Of a DNA stretch of 64,000 bases, positions 1-8,055 are shown piece by piece. The DNA lies in contig NZ_JACEZT010000005.1 of assembly GCF_014042345.1 (NCBI RefSeq), forward strand, positions 124,001-188,000, given 5' to 3'. Each line of letters opens with the position of its first letter. Positions within the stretch are counted from its first letter, which is position 1. The translations under genes were made by a program, and so were the position numbers. The stretch is from Rugamonas brunnea. Its GTDB lineage: Bacteria > Pseudomonadota > Gammaproteobacteria > Burkholderiales > Burkholderiaceae_D. Under the pieces are notes generated by a model, which made no database searches, was not told the DNA's origin, and saw only the letters and a list, made by a program, of their open reading frames with translations.

Positions 1-1
1 G

Positions 2-193
2 GGCACGTTCGACGTGATCTTCCTGCGCAACGTGATGATCTATTTCAACCTGGAGACCAAGCGCCAGGTGGTGGCGCGCCTGCTCAGCCAGCTCAAGCCC
101 GGAGGCCACCTGCTGATCGGCCATTCGGAAACCCTGAACGACATCTGCGACACGGTGCAGGCCGTGGCGCCGTCGATCTACCGCAAGGGCTGA
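2..193 (+). CDS. cheR: CheR chemotaxis methyltransferase, C-terminal end (partial)
   Basis: Only the last 63 codons lie in the window; the start is off the left edge. CheR uses S-adenosylmethionine to methylate glutamates in the cytoplasmic helices of chemoreceptors and works against CheB. The visible part contains FDVIFLRNVMIYF, the typical CheR stretch at the end of the SAM-binding fold, followed by KPGGHLLIGHSE, the conserved C-terminal strand and GHSE motif. The stop is 2 nt before the cheD start, so the genes are co-transcribed and probably translationally linked. The neighbours cheD and cheB support the call. Confidence 0.93.
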   Translation, partial: GTFDVIFLRNVMIYFNLETKRQVVARLLSQLKPGGHLLIGHSETLNDICDTVQAVAPSIYRKG

Positions 194-195
194 CC

Positions 196-711
196 ATGCC
201 GGACCAGAAGTGCATCGACATCTTCCTCATGCCCGGCGACTGCTTCGTCGGCGATGAGCAATACCGGGTGCGCACGCTGGTCGGCTCCTGTGTTTCCGTC
301 ACGCTGTGGCATCCGCGGCTGCGGGTGGGCGCCATGTCGCACTTCCTGCTGCCGGGCACCAGCCGCAAGCGCGCCAAGCCCGGCGCCGGCGCCGGCACCT
401 ATGGGGTGGACGCGATGGATTACCTGCTGGCCGAGCTGGCCCGGCGCGGCGTGCCGCTGGCCCAGTGCGAGGGCAAGATCTTCGGCGGCGGCGCCATGTT
501 CCCGCGCCACGCGCGGGTGCAGGACATCGGCATGCAGAACGGCGATTGCGCCCGCGCGCTGATGCACGAGCACGGCATCCGCATCGTCTCCGAGAGCTTG
601 TTCGGTGTCGGCCACCGGCAATTGATATTCACCATCCGCACCGGCGAAGTGCTGAGCCGCCAGGTGCCGCCGGAGTTCGCCCTGAACCCGGGCAACAAGG
701 AGCAGGCATGA
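196..711 (+). CDS. cheD: CheD chemoreceptor glutamine deamidase
   Basis: 171 aa, close to the usual size for the family, slightly long. CheD deamidates specific glutamines in chemoreceptors to glutamates, creating methylation sites, and in several species also binds CheC or CheY. The conserved core is present: [25 protein letters not shown] contains the catalytic Cys (GSCV) and His (SHF), and GGAMF follows near residue 98. The ATG lies 2 nt after the cheR stop, and the TGA overlaps the cheB start (ATGA at 708-711), so translational coupling in both directions is likely. No cheC is visible in the window. Confidence 0.95.
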   Translation: MPDQKCIDIFLMPGDCFVGDEQYRVRTLVGSCVSVTLWHPRLRVGAMSHFLLPGTSRKRAKPGAGAGTYGVDAMDYLLAELARRGVPLAQCEGKIFGGGAMFPRHARVQDIGMQNGDCARALMHEHGIRIVSESLFGVGHRQLIFTIRTGEVLSRQVPPEFALNPGNKEQA

Positions 712-1796
712 AGGCCATCGAAGTGATGATCGTTGACGATTCGGCCGTGGTGCGCCAGGTGCTGAGCGCGCTGCTCAACGCCGCGCCCGGCATCACCGTC
801 ACCCATGCCGTGGCCAATCCCATCCTGGCCATGGAGCGCATGAAGTCCCAGTGGCCGGACGTGATCGTGCTGGACGTGGAGATGCCGCGCATGGACGGCA
901 TCACCTTCCTGCGCAAGATCATGGCCGAGCGCCCCACGCCCGTGGTGATCTGCTCCACGCTGACGGAGAAGGGGGCCCAGACCTCGGTCGAGGCGCTGGG
1001 CGCGGGCGCGGTGGCCATCATCACCAAGCCGCGCCTGGACCTCAAGCAATTCCTGCACGACAGCGCCGAGGAGCTGGTGTCGGCCGTGCGGGCCGCGGCC
1101 GGCGCCAACGTGCGCCGCCTGGCCGGGCGCGCGGCCGCGCCGGCCCAGCCCACCGTCAAGCACAACGCCGACGTGATCCTGCCACCGGTCGAGCACGCGC
1201 GCGCCATGGTGCAGACCACGGAGCGGGTGGTGGCCATCGGCACCTCCACCGGCGGCACCCAGGCGCTGGAGGAGGTGTTGACGGCCTTGCCGCGCGTGTG
1301 CCCGGGCATGGTGATCGTGCAGCACATGCCGGAGAAGTTCACGGCCGCCTTCGCCGCGCGGCTCGACAGCGTGTGCCAGATCCGCGTCAAGGAGGCCGCC
1401 AACAACGACCGCGTGCTGCAGGGCCAGGCCCTGATCGCGCCCGGCGGCAAGCACATGCTGCTGCGCCGCACGGGCGCCCAGTACTACGTGGAAGTGGTGG
1501 ACGGCCCGTTGGTGAACCGGCACCGGCCGTCGGTCGATGTGCTGTTCCGCTCGGTGGCGCGCTGCGCCGGCGCCAACGCGCTGGGTGTGATCATGACGGG
1601 CATGGGCGATGACGGCGCGGCCGGCCTGCTGGAGATGCTCAAGGCCGGCGCCCGCACCGTGGCCCAGGACGAGGCCAGCTGCGTGGTGTATGGCATGCCC
1701 AAGGAAGCCGTGAAACGGGGCGGGGTGGAGAAATCCGTACCGCTGAACCAGATCTACCGCGACATCCTGGCCCAGCTGGCCGGGTTCGGCAACTGA
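708..1796 (+). CDS. cheB: CheB chemoreceptor methylesterase / glutamine deamidase
   Basis: 362 aa, full length. CheB removes methyl groups from receptors when its receiver domain is phosphorylated by CheA. The receiver domain (about residues 1-120) has [12 protein letters not shown] and the phosphoacceptor Asp in [11 protein letters not shown]. The C-terminal methylesterase domain (about 165-355) keeps the catalytic Ser in [10 protein letters not shown], the His in VQHMPEKFT and the Asp in [11 protein letters not shown]. The start is the ATG that overlaps the cheD stop; an upstream in-frame extension is only a shadow over cheD. CheA is not in the window and presumably lies upstream of cheR. 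Confidence 0.97.
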   Translation: MKAIEVMIVDDSAVVRQVLSALLNAAPGITVTHAVANPILAMERMKSQWPDVIVLDVEMPRMDGITFLRKIMAERPTPVVICSTLTEKGAQTSVEALGAGAVAIITKPRLDLKQFLHDSAEELVSAVRAAAGANVRRLAGRAAAPAQPTVKHNADVILPPVEHARAMVQTTERVVAIGTSTGGTQALEEVLTALPRVCPGMVIVQHMPEKFTAAFAARLDSVCQIRVKEAANNDRVLQGQALIAPGGKHMLLRRTGAQYYVEVVDGPLVNRHRPSVDVLFRSVARCAGANALGVIMTGMGDDGAAGLLEMLKAGARTVAQDEASCVVYGMPKEAVKRGGVEKSVPLNQIYRDILAQLAGFGN

Positions 1797-1809
1797 GGCG
1801 GGCACCGTC

Positions 1810-3117
1810 ATGAACGCCACCCCCACCACCACCAGCGCACCCGGCGTGCAGGCCGCCGCGCGCGCGGGCGCGCCCTGGCACGGCCAGCGCGTGATGGTGG
1901 TGGACGACAGTGCCGTGCAGCGCAGCTACCTGGTGGGCCTGCTGCGCGAACTGGGCTGCGGCGTCATCCTGGAGGCGGCCGACGGCAACGAAGCGCTGCG
2001 CCTGCTGGAGGCGGAACAGGGCGTGCCGCTGTTCCTGGTGCTGACCGACCTGGAGATGCCGGGCATGGACGGCATCGAACTGACCTGCCAGCTGCGCGAG
2101 CGGCGCCTGGCCCGGCACCTGATCGTGGTCAGCGCGCGCGACCCGCGGCTGCTGGAGATCATCGAGAACATGGGCTCCGAGGACGCCGCCATCGGCCTGC
2201 TGGGCACCTTGCTCAAGCCGGTGCAGCGCGACGCGCTGGAGGCGCTGTTGACGCGCGCCGGCAGCGCCGGCTCTGGCGATGCGGCCGGGGCGGCGCTGCC
2301 CGAGCACGCGCTGCCCGCCGCGGTCGAGCTGGAGCAGGCGTTGGCGGCCGGCCAGTTCCTGCTGCACTACCAGCCCAAGGTCACCATGCAGACCGGTCAC
2401 CTGAAGGGGCTGGAGGCGCTGGCGCGCTGGCAGCACCCGGCGCGCGGCCTGCTGGCGCCGCAGCACTTCATCCCGGCGCTGGAGGGCACGCCGCTGATGG
2501 CCGGCTTCACGCTGGCGCTGGTGCGCCAGGTGCTGGCCCAGCTGACCGAGTGGCAGCGCGCCGGCCTGCCGCCGTTGACGGTGTCGGTCAACCTGTCGGC
2601 TGACAACCTGGCCGATCGCGCCTTCGTCGACCTGCTGGCGGCGGCCGTGCAGGCGTCGGGCGTGGCGCCGGCGTCGCTGGTGTGGGAGGTGACCGAGACC
2701 AGCGTCATGCGCCAGCTGTCGCAGGCGCTGACCAACCTGGGACGCTTGCGGCTGATGGGCTTCGGGCTGGCCATGGACGACTTCGGCATCGGCTATTCGT
2801 CGATGCAGCAGTTCGCCCGTTGTCCGTTCACGGAATTGAAGATAGACCGTGCCTTCGTCAATGGCGCGTCGCAGTGGCCGAACCGCCATATGGTGCTGAA
2901 AAGCGCGCTGGAACTGGGGCAGCGGCTGGGCGTGGCCACCGTGGCCGAGGGCGTGGAGACGGCGGCCGACTGGCAGTTGCTGCGCACGCTGGGGTGCGAC
3001 CTGGCGCAAGGCTATCTGCTGGCCCGGCCCATGCCGGCCGGGGAGCTGGTGACATGGATGCGCAGTGAGCGGCGGCGCCTGCGGGCGCTGGCGGAAGGCC
3101 ACGCGCCCCCCGACTGA
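1810..3117 (+). CDS. Response regulator with EAL c-di-GMP phosphodiesterase domain
   Basis: 435 aa. N-terminal receiver domain (about residues 25-150) with MVVDDSAVQRS and the likely phosphoacceptor in VLTDLEMPGMDG, then an alanine-rich linker, then an EAL domain (about 170-420). The phosphodiesterase signature looks intact: LEALARW (EAL), NLSADNL, the E of VWEVTETSV, DDFGIGYSS, LKIDRAFV, AEGVET and QGYLLARPM. It should therefore hydrolyse c-di-GMP, probably under control of receiver phosphorylation. It starts 13 nt after cheB inside the chemotaxis operon, so the plausible phosphodonor is the CheA of this cluster. The link to CheA is inference. A weak ribosome binding site precedes the ATG. 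Confidence 0.93.
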   Translation: MNATPTTTSAPGVQAAARAGAPWHGQRVMVVDDSAVQRSYLVGLLRELGCGVILEAADGNEALRLLEAEQGVPLFLVLTDLEMPGMDGIELTCQLRERRLARHLIVVSARDPRLLEIIENMGSEDAAIGLLGTLLKPVQRDALEALLTRAGSAGSGDAAGAALPEHALPAAVELEQALAAGQFLLHYQPKVTMQTGHLKGLEALARWQHPARGLLAPQHFIPALEGTPLMAGFTLALVRQVLAQLTEWQRAGLPPLTVSVNLSADNLADRAFVDLLAAAVQASGVAPASLVWEVTETSVMRQLSQALTNLGRLRLMGFGLAMDDFGIGYSSMQQFARCPFTELKIDRAFVNGASQWPNRHMVLKSALELGQRLGVATVAEGVETAADWQLLRTLGCDLAQGYLLARPMPAGELVTWMRSERRRLRALAEGHAPPD

Positions 3118-3179
3118 GGGCAGCGCGGCAGTGAACCAATACGATAACAGGACAGACGTCCGGAACTGGGGAGAGCAAC

Positions 3180-4862
3180 ATGTTTGAAAAGATGACGGTG
3201 AAAACCAAGATCGGCGCCTTGCTGGCGGTGGCCGTGCTGGCGCTGGTGGCGGTGATGATGGTGGCCTTCATGGGCTTGCAGAAGCAGGGCGAGATGCTGG
3301 CCGAGGTGGGCCGCAACCGCATGCCGTCCGTGCAAGGCTTGCAGATGATCAACGAGGCGCAGACGGCCTTGCGTTCCTCCAGCCGGGGCATCGAGTCGCT
3401 GGCGCCTTATCCCGACCAGTGGCGCGAAGTGGCCGAGCTGCTGAAGCGCAAGCAAGCCATCTGGGCGCGCGTGGACAAGGGTTGGAAGATCTATGAGCCG
3501 CTGCCGCAGACGCAGGAGGAGGAGCGGGTGTGGAACCAGTTCGTCAAGGAATGGAACGACTGGAAGGAGGGCGACGCCCGGATCGACCAGATCGCCGGCC
3601 AGATCGGCGGCGCCGACGGCGTGGACAAGGGCAAGGCCTTGTTCGACGAGTTGCACCGCGCGCTGCAGGATAACAAGGCGCGCTTCTCGGCGGCCGAGGC
3701 CAGCCTGGGCAAGCTGGTGGAGATGAACGTGGGCTATGGCGACGCCGCCGTCAAGGACGCCGACACCGCCTCGGCCCGCGCCACCAGCCAGATGTACACG
3801 GCCTCGGCGATCGCGCTGGCGCTGCTGCTGGGCCTGGGCCTGTTCATCCTGCGCGGCATCCTGCGCCAGCTGGGCGGCGACCCCGGCTACGCGGCCGAGA
3901 TCGTGCGGCGCGTGGCCGACGGCGACCTGACGGCCGAGGTGGAACTGAAGGCCGGCGACACCACCAGCCTGCTGGCGGCCATGAAGGGCATGATCGAGAA
4001 GCTGTCGCACGTGGTGCAGGAAGTGAACAACGGCGCCGAGGCGCTGGCCAGCGCGTCCGAGGAAGTGTCGGCCACGGCCCAGTCGCTGTCGCAGGCGGCC
4101 AGCGAGCAGGCCGCCGGCACCGAGCAGACCTCGGCCTCGGTGGAGGAAATGACGGCCTCGATTTCGCAGAACACGGAAAACGCCAAGGTCACCGACGGCA
4201 TCGCCAGCAAGGCGGCCCAGGAGGCGGCCGAGGGTGGCGAGGCCGTCAAGTCCACGGTCACGGCCATGCAGCAGATCGCGCGCAAGATCAGCATCATCGA
4301 CGACATCGCCTACCAGACCAACCTGCTGGCCCTGAACGCGGCCATCGAGGCGGCCCGCGCGGGCGAGCACGGCAAGGGCTTCGCGGTGGTGGCGGCCGAG
4401 GTGCGCAAGCTGGCCGAGCGCAGCCAGGTGGCGGCCCAGGAGATCGAGCAGGTGGCCAGCAGCAGCGTGGAGCTGGCCGAAAAGGCCGGCAAGCTGCTCG
4501 ACGAGATGGTGCCCAATATCCGCCGCACCTCCAACCTGGTGCAGGAGATCACGGCGGCCTCGGAGGAGCAATCGTCGGGCGTAGGCCAGATCAACTCGGC
4601 CGTCACCCAGTTGTCGCAGACCACCCAACAGAACGCCTCCAGCTCCGAGGAACTGGCCGCCACGGCCGAGGAGATGAGTGGCCAGGCCGAGCAATTGCAG
4701 CAGACCATGTCGTTCTTCAAGCTCCAGGGCAGCAACCGCTACCAGCCGGGCGCCGCGCGCAAGACGGGCAAGGCGTCCATCAAGCTGGCGCGCGGCTTCG
4801 GTGGCGCGCGCCAGATGAGCGAGATGGGCGATCCCGATGAATCGCACTTCGTCAAATTCTGA
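3180..4862 (+). CDS. Methyl-accepting chemotaxis protein (4HB-HAMP type)
   Basis: 560 aa transmembrane chemoreceptor. TM1 about residues 11-32, a periplasmic helical sensor region to about 205 that looks like a four-helix bundle, TM2 about 206-226, then a HAMP domain ([20 protein letters not shown]) and the methylated signalling coiled coil. The hairpin tip is present around [20 protein letters not shown], the part that binds CheW and CheA. The protein ends in DESHFVKF, which may be a tether of the NWETF type for CheR/CheB. A good ribosome binding site (GGGGAG) precedes the ATG at 3180. The ligand cannot be read from sequence. Confidence 0.95.
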   Translation: MFEKMTVKTKIGALLAVAVLALVAVMMVAFMGLQKQGEMLAEVGRNRMPSVQGLQMINEAQTALRSSSRGIESLAPYPDQWREVAELLKRKQAIWARVDKGWKIYEPLPQTQEEERVWNQFVKEWNDWKEGDARIDQIAGQIGGADGVDKGKALFDELHRALQDNKARFSAAEASLGKLVEMNVGYGDAAVKDADTASARATSQMYTASAIALALLLGLGLFILRGILRQLGGDPGYAAEIVRRVADGDLTAEVELKAGDTTSLLAAMKGMIEKLSHVVQEVNNGAEALASASEEVSATAQSLSQAASEQAAGTEQTSASVEEMTASISQNTENAKVTDGIASKAAQEAAEGGEAVKSTVTAMQQIARKISIIDDIAYQTNLLALNAAIEAARAGEHGKGFAVVAAEVRKLAERSQVAAQEIEQVASSSVELAEKAGKLLDEMVPNIRRTSNLVQEITAASEEQSSGVGQINSAVTQLSQTTQQNASSSEELAATAEEMSGQAEQLQQTMSFFKLQGSNRYQPGAARKTGKASIKLARGFGGARQMSEMGDPDESHFVKF

Positions 4863-4878
4863 ACCAGGAGAGCTTGCC

Positions 4879-5394
4879 ATGAGCGCACTGTCCGTCACCT
4901 CCGCCGCGCCTGCCGACGCCGGCCCGGCCCAGTTTCTCACCTTCATGCTCGGCAGCGACATGTTCGCCATCGGCATCCTGGCGATCAAGGAAATCATCGA
5001 GTACGAGGGCGTGACGAGCGTGCCGCAGATGCCGGCCTGCATCAGCGGCGTGATCAACCTGCGCGGCACGGCCGTGCCGGTGATGGACCTGGCGCGCCGG
5101 CTGGAACGGACCCCGTCGCCGGTGGGCAAGCGCACCTGCATCATCGTGGTGGAAGTGGAATCCGGCGACGGGCCGTTCGTGATCGGCATCCTGGTCGACG
5201 CCGTCAATGCCGTGCTCGACATCGCGGCCGCCGACATCGAGCCGGCGCCCGCTTTCGGCGCCCAGGTGCGGGCCGACCTGTTGCAGGGCATCGGCAAGGT
5301 GCAGGGGCGCTTCGTGCTGCTGCTGAACGTGCAGCACGTGGTGTCGGCCAGCGATATCGGCGCCATGGCCGCGCTGGCGCCGGCGCTGGCCTGA
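4879..5394 (+). CDS. cheW: CheW chemotaxis coupling protein
   Basis: 171 aa SH3-like adaptor that links receptors to CheA. Typical CheW features are QFLTFMLGSDMFAIGI near the N-terminus, MPACISGVINLRGTAVPVMDL in the centre and VDAVNAVLDI. I chose the ATG at 4879 because AGGAG lies 8 nt upstream; an ATG at 4837 in the same frame would overlap the end of the receptor gene and add 14 non-conserved residues. It sits between two receptor genes, so it probably serves both. The family is certain; pairing with a particular CheA is inferred. Confidence 0.95.
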   Translation: MSALSVTSAAPADAGPAQFLTFMLGSDMFAIGILAIKEIIEYEGVTSVPQMPACISGVINLRGTAVPVMDLARRLERTPSPVGKRTCIIVVEVESGDGPFVIGILVDAVNAVLDIAAADIEPAPAFGAQVRADLLQGIGKVQGRFVLLLNVQHVVSASDIGAMAALAPALA

Positions 5395-5620
5395 CGCTGT
5401 CCCGGACAGCGCGGCCTTGCAATTGTCTTGCGATTTGCAAGGCAAGAATCTGTGAGTATTGGCGCCATTTAATCGGTCACAATAGGCCGCAAGCCCCTGT
5501 GCCGCGGACCATCGCGCGCCGTCATGGGCCTCGCCCATCAGCCCCGCGGCGACGCCGCCGGGCCGGCCCCACTAACTTTACTGCGCCGCGTGCTGGCCGC
5601 CCGGCGTGCAGGAGTAAAGC
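5395..5620. other. cheW-receptor intergenic region with two inverted repeats
   Basis: 226 bp without a gene. It starts directly after the cheW stop with an 8+8 bp inverted repeat, CGCTGTCC at 5395-5402 and GGACAGCG at 5404-5411. A second perfect 8+8 bp repeat follows, CCTTGCAA at 5415-5422 and TTGCAAGG at 5435-5442, with a 12-nt loop. Neither is followed by a T-tract, so neither is a clear intrinsic terminator. The second receptor gene could be transcribed by read-through or from its own promoter; I see no convincing sigma-70 or sigma-28 promoter here. A ribosome binding site (AGGAG) precedes the ATG at 5621. Confidence 0.5.
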
Positions 5621-7111
5621 ATGCTCAAGAACATGAAAATGGAAACCCGGCTGCATTTCGGCATGGGCGCGATCGTGGTGCTGGTGATCGCGCTGGGCCT
5701 GGTCGCCTTCGCCAACCTGTCCGCCCTGCAAAGCACGTGGGGCAATGTTGAAACCGTCACGCTGGTGCGCAAGGACGCGGTGCTGGGCATCACCAAATGG
5801 AATGGCGACGCGATGCAGGACTTCAAGAATTACATCCTGCGCGGCGGTAACGCCGCGGCCGAATTCCGCACCGACCTGGCCGCCATCGACAAGCATGTGG
5901 CGGCCTACCGCGCGGCCGGCGAGCCGAGCCGCGATGAGCTGCTGCAGCTCGACGCGCTGGCGGCCGCCACCCGCGCCTACAACGATGCCATGACCCAGCT
6001 CGAAGCCATGCGCGAGAAGGGCGCCAGCGTCGCCGAGCTGGACAAGGCGGTCAAGGGCACCGCCACCGCCATCTCCACGGCCGCCGAGAAACTGGCGCAG
6101 CTGAACGAGGCCGACACCAAGGCCGCCTCGGCCCACATGAGTTCGGTGGCCAACCAGGCCAAGATGTGGATCATGTCGTTCGACGTCGTCATCGCCGTGC
6201 TCGGCTGTACGCTGGCCGTGTGGATCTCGCGCAGCCTGTCGGCCATCGTGCGCGACGTGCAGGGCGTGGTGGGCACGCTGGGCGCGGCCGCGCAGGAAGT
6301 GAACGCGACGGCCCAGTCGCTGTCGCAGGCGGCCAGCGAGCAGGCCGCCGGGGTGGAGGAAACCAGCGCCTCGATCGAGCAGATGACGGCCTCGATCGCG
6401 CAGAACGCCGAGAACGCCAAGGTCACGGACGGCATGGCGACCCAGGCCGCGCACGACGTCACGCGCGGCGGCGACGCCGTCAAGGCCACGGCCACAGCCA
6501 TGAAGCAGATCGCGGACAAGATCGGCATCATCGACGACATCGCCTACCAGACCAATCTGCTGGCGCTGAACGCGGCCATCGAGGCGGCCCGCGCGCACGA
6601 GCACGGCAAGGGCTTCGCGGTGGTGGCGGCCGAAGTGCGCAAGCTGGCCGAGCGCAGCCAGGTGGCGGCCCAGGAGATCAGCAAGGTGGCGTCGGACAGC
6701 GTGGAACTGGCCGAGCAGGCCGGCCACATGTTCGACCAGATGGTGCCCAACATCCGCAAGACATCCGACCTGGTGCAGGAGATCGCGGCCGCGTCGGAGG
6801 AGCAATCGTCGGGCGTGCGCCAGATCAACAGTGCCGTCGGCCAGCTGAGCCAGACCACCCAGGTCAACGCGGCCAGCTCCGAGGAACTGGCCGCCACGGC
6901 CGAGGAAATGAGCGCCCAGGCCGAGCAGCTTGACCAGTTGATGGCCGTGTTCAAACAGTACGCGGCGGCCGATCCCATGCGCCGTGGCGCGCCGCGCCGG
7001 CCCGTGACACTCAAGCCGGGCACCGCGCGCCGTCCCGCGACCGGCGCCAAGCCGGGCGCCGCGCTGGCCGTGGCGAGCGGCCCGGACGAGGCGCACTTCA
7101 CGCACTTTTAG
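5621..7111 (+). CDS. Methyl-accepting chemotaxis protein without HAMP domain
   Basis: 496 aa. TM1 about residues 13-32, a helical periplasmic part, TM2 about 183-202, then the cytoplasmic signalling domain with the conserved tip [20 protein letters not shown]. Only about 28 residues separate TM2 from the [15 protein letters not shown] block; the neighbouring receptor has about 75, so the HAMP domain is missing. The signalling-domain DNA is nearly identical to that of the receptor at 3180-4862, which points to recent duplication or gene conversion. The C-terminus is a Pro/Arg/Ala-rich linker ending in [10 protein letters not shown]. The start at 5621 follows AGGAG. Confidence 0.94.
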   Translation: MLKNMKMETRLHFGMGAIVVLVIALGLVAFANLSALQSTWGNVETVTLVRKDAVLGITKWNGDAMQDFKNYILRGGNAAAEFRTDLAAIDKHVAAYRAAGEPSRDELLQLDALAAATRAYNDAMTQLEAMREKGASVAELDKAVKGTATAISTAAEKLAQLNEADTKAASAHMSSVANQAKMWIMSFDVVIAVLGCTLAVWISRSLSAIVRDVQGVVGTLGAAAQEVNATAQSLSQAASEQAAGVEETSASIEQMTASIAQNAENAKVTDGMATQAAHDVTRGGDAVKATATAMKQIADKIGIIDDIAYQTNLLALNAAIEAARAHEHGKGFAVVAAEVRKLAERSQVAAQEISKVASDSVELAEQAGHMFDQMVPNIRKTSDLVQEIAAASEEQSSGVRQINSAVGQLSQTTQVNAASSEELAATAEEMSAQAEQLDQLMAVFKQYAAADPMRRGAPRRPVTLKPGTARRPATGAKPGAALAVASGPDEAHFTHF

Positions 7112-7280
7112 TGACCGCGCCGGCTAATGGTTGGCGGCCCGGACGAGGCGTACCTCATGCACTTCTAGTCACCGCGCTGGCCGTGGCGCGCGGCTCGGAC
7201 GAGGCCTACCTCATGCACGACCAGGCATCGCGCCAGCCGTGGCGAGCGGTCCGGACCTGGCGCGCTGCATGCACGGCTAG
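7061..7280 (+). repeat. Degenerate tandem repeat of the receptor 3' end (about 4 units of 51-57 bp)
   Basis: Unit 1 (7061-7111) is the end of the receptor gene, reading [15 protein letters not shown] then stop. Unit 2 (about 7114-7168) repeats it and encodes GPDEAYLMHF then TAG in its own frame. Unit 3 (about 7169-7223) again has ALAVARGSDEAYLMH, without the stop. Unit 4 (about 7224-7280) is more diverged and ends in CACGGCTAG. Units 2-4 are outside the receptor reading frame. The last unit runs into the stop codon of the convergent gene at 7277. The pattern suggests tandem duplication of the receptor tail followed by decay. Confidence 0.75.
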
Positions 7281-7957
7281 TAGATCGGCGCCAGCGCCGC
7301 GTCCGGCGTCTGCCAGTCGCGCACATAGGCCGGGGCCGCCACCGTGCAAGCGGGATCGGCCACCGGCGTCGTGCGCGCGCGCGCGAACGGCAGCACGCCG
7401 GCCCAGGCCGGCCAGCCGAGGTCTTCCTCGTCATCGTTGGGGCCGCCCGCGCGCACCTTGCAGGCCGCTTCGGCCAGGCTGATGCGCAGCACCGTGGTGG
7501 CCGCGTATTCCTTGTCGTTGCCGGGGCGGATCTCGGCCTGGCGGCCCGGCGCCAGCTTGTCCATCAACGCCTCCAGCGCGGCATGCTTGCCGGCGTCGTC
7601 CTCCACCGCCTCGAAGCGGCCGTACACCATGGCCGAGCGGTAGTTCATCGTATGGCTGAAGGCCGAACGGGCCAGCACCAGGCCGTCGAGGTGGCTGATG
7701 GTCACGCAGCAGGTCTGGCGCACCAGCTGCTTGAGCAGGCGGCTGCCGTTCGAGCCGTGGATGTACAGATGGCCGCCGCTGCGCCAGCTGGCTGTGGGGA
7801 TGCAGTGGGCGCCGTGCTCGTCGCTGAAGGCGATATGGCACAGGTAGGCGTCGTCGACGATCGCATGCAGGGTGGCTTCATCGTAATGGGCTTTTTCAGC
7901 GCCACGGCGCACGCGGGTGCGGTCGCTGGGCGGGACGGGGGCGGCGGTGTCTTTCAT
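7277..7957 (-). CDS. Pyridoxamine 5'-phosphate oxidase family flavoprotein
   Basis: 226 aa predicted FMN-binding split-barrel protein of the PNPOx-like class. Recognisable elements are RVRRGAEKAHYDEATLHAIVDDAYLCHIAF at the N-terminus, GGHLYIHGSNGSRLLKQL, the family pattern for the FMN site, and NYRSAMVYGRFEAVED. The start is the ATG at 7957; upstream in-frame codons lie in the shared promoter region. The gene is divergent from a MocR regulator, a frequent pairing, so the regulator probably controls it and the substrate may be a B6 vitamer or another amine. The substrate is not determinable here. It is convergent with the receptor gene. Confidence 0.88.
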   Translation of the reverse strand: MKDTAAPVPPSDRTRVRRGAEKAHYDEATLHAIVDDAYLCHIAFSDEHGAHCIPTASWRSGGHLYIHGSNGSRLLKQLVRQTCCVTISHLDGLVLARSAFSHTMNYRSAMVYGRFEAVEDDAGKHAALEALMDKLAPGRQAEIRPGNDKEYAATTVLRISLAEAACKVRAGGPNDDEEDLGWPAWAGVLPFARARTTPVADPACTVAAPAYVRDWQTPDAALAPIY

Positions 7958-7983
7958 CGGTGTGTGTGGCTCCGGAAAAATTG

Positions 7984-7995
7984 TTGAGTACTCAA
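7984..7995. promoter_or_regulatory. Perfect 12-bp palindrome between divergent genes (operator candidate)
   Basis: TTGAGTACTCAA lies in the 98-bp divergent region between the PNPOx-like gene and the MocR regulator. It directly abuts TATAAT at 7996-8001, a consensus -10 box on the + strand. A regulator bound here would cover the promoter of its own gene and sit upstream of the divergent gene. The palindrome is seen directly; assignment to the MocR protein is inference from position. Confidence 0.55.
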
Positions 7996-8055
7996 TATAA
8001 TGGCGTGCTGGCCCTGAGGACAGGTCCAGCGCCACGCAATTTCATGGAGCCACGA

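Noticed and set aside
3012..5468. 818-codon open frame on the minus strand across the first receptor and cheW
   Set aside because: It is a shadow of GC-rich coding DNA on the other strand: low-complexity His/Arg/Leu/Gly composition, no ribosome binding site, and complete overlap with well-recognised genes. The same applies to 5522-7105, 7954-9273, 42498-45269 and 10403-12919.
5524..5751. 75-codon ORF upstream of and overlapping the second receptor
   Set aside because: No ribosome binding site, Ala/Pro/Arg-rich translation and overlap with the receptor start in another frame.
7111..7482. 123-codon ORF after the receptor as a second small gene
   Set aside because: Its start is within the tandem repeat and the rest is antisense to the PNPOx-like gene. 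The LAVARGSDEAYLMH stretch is explained by the repeat copies.
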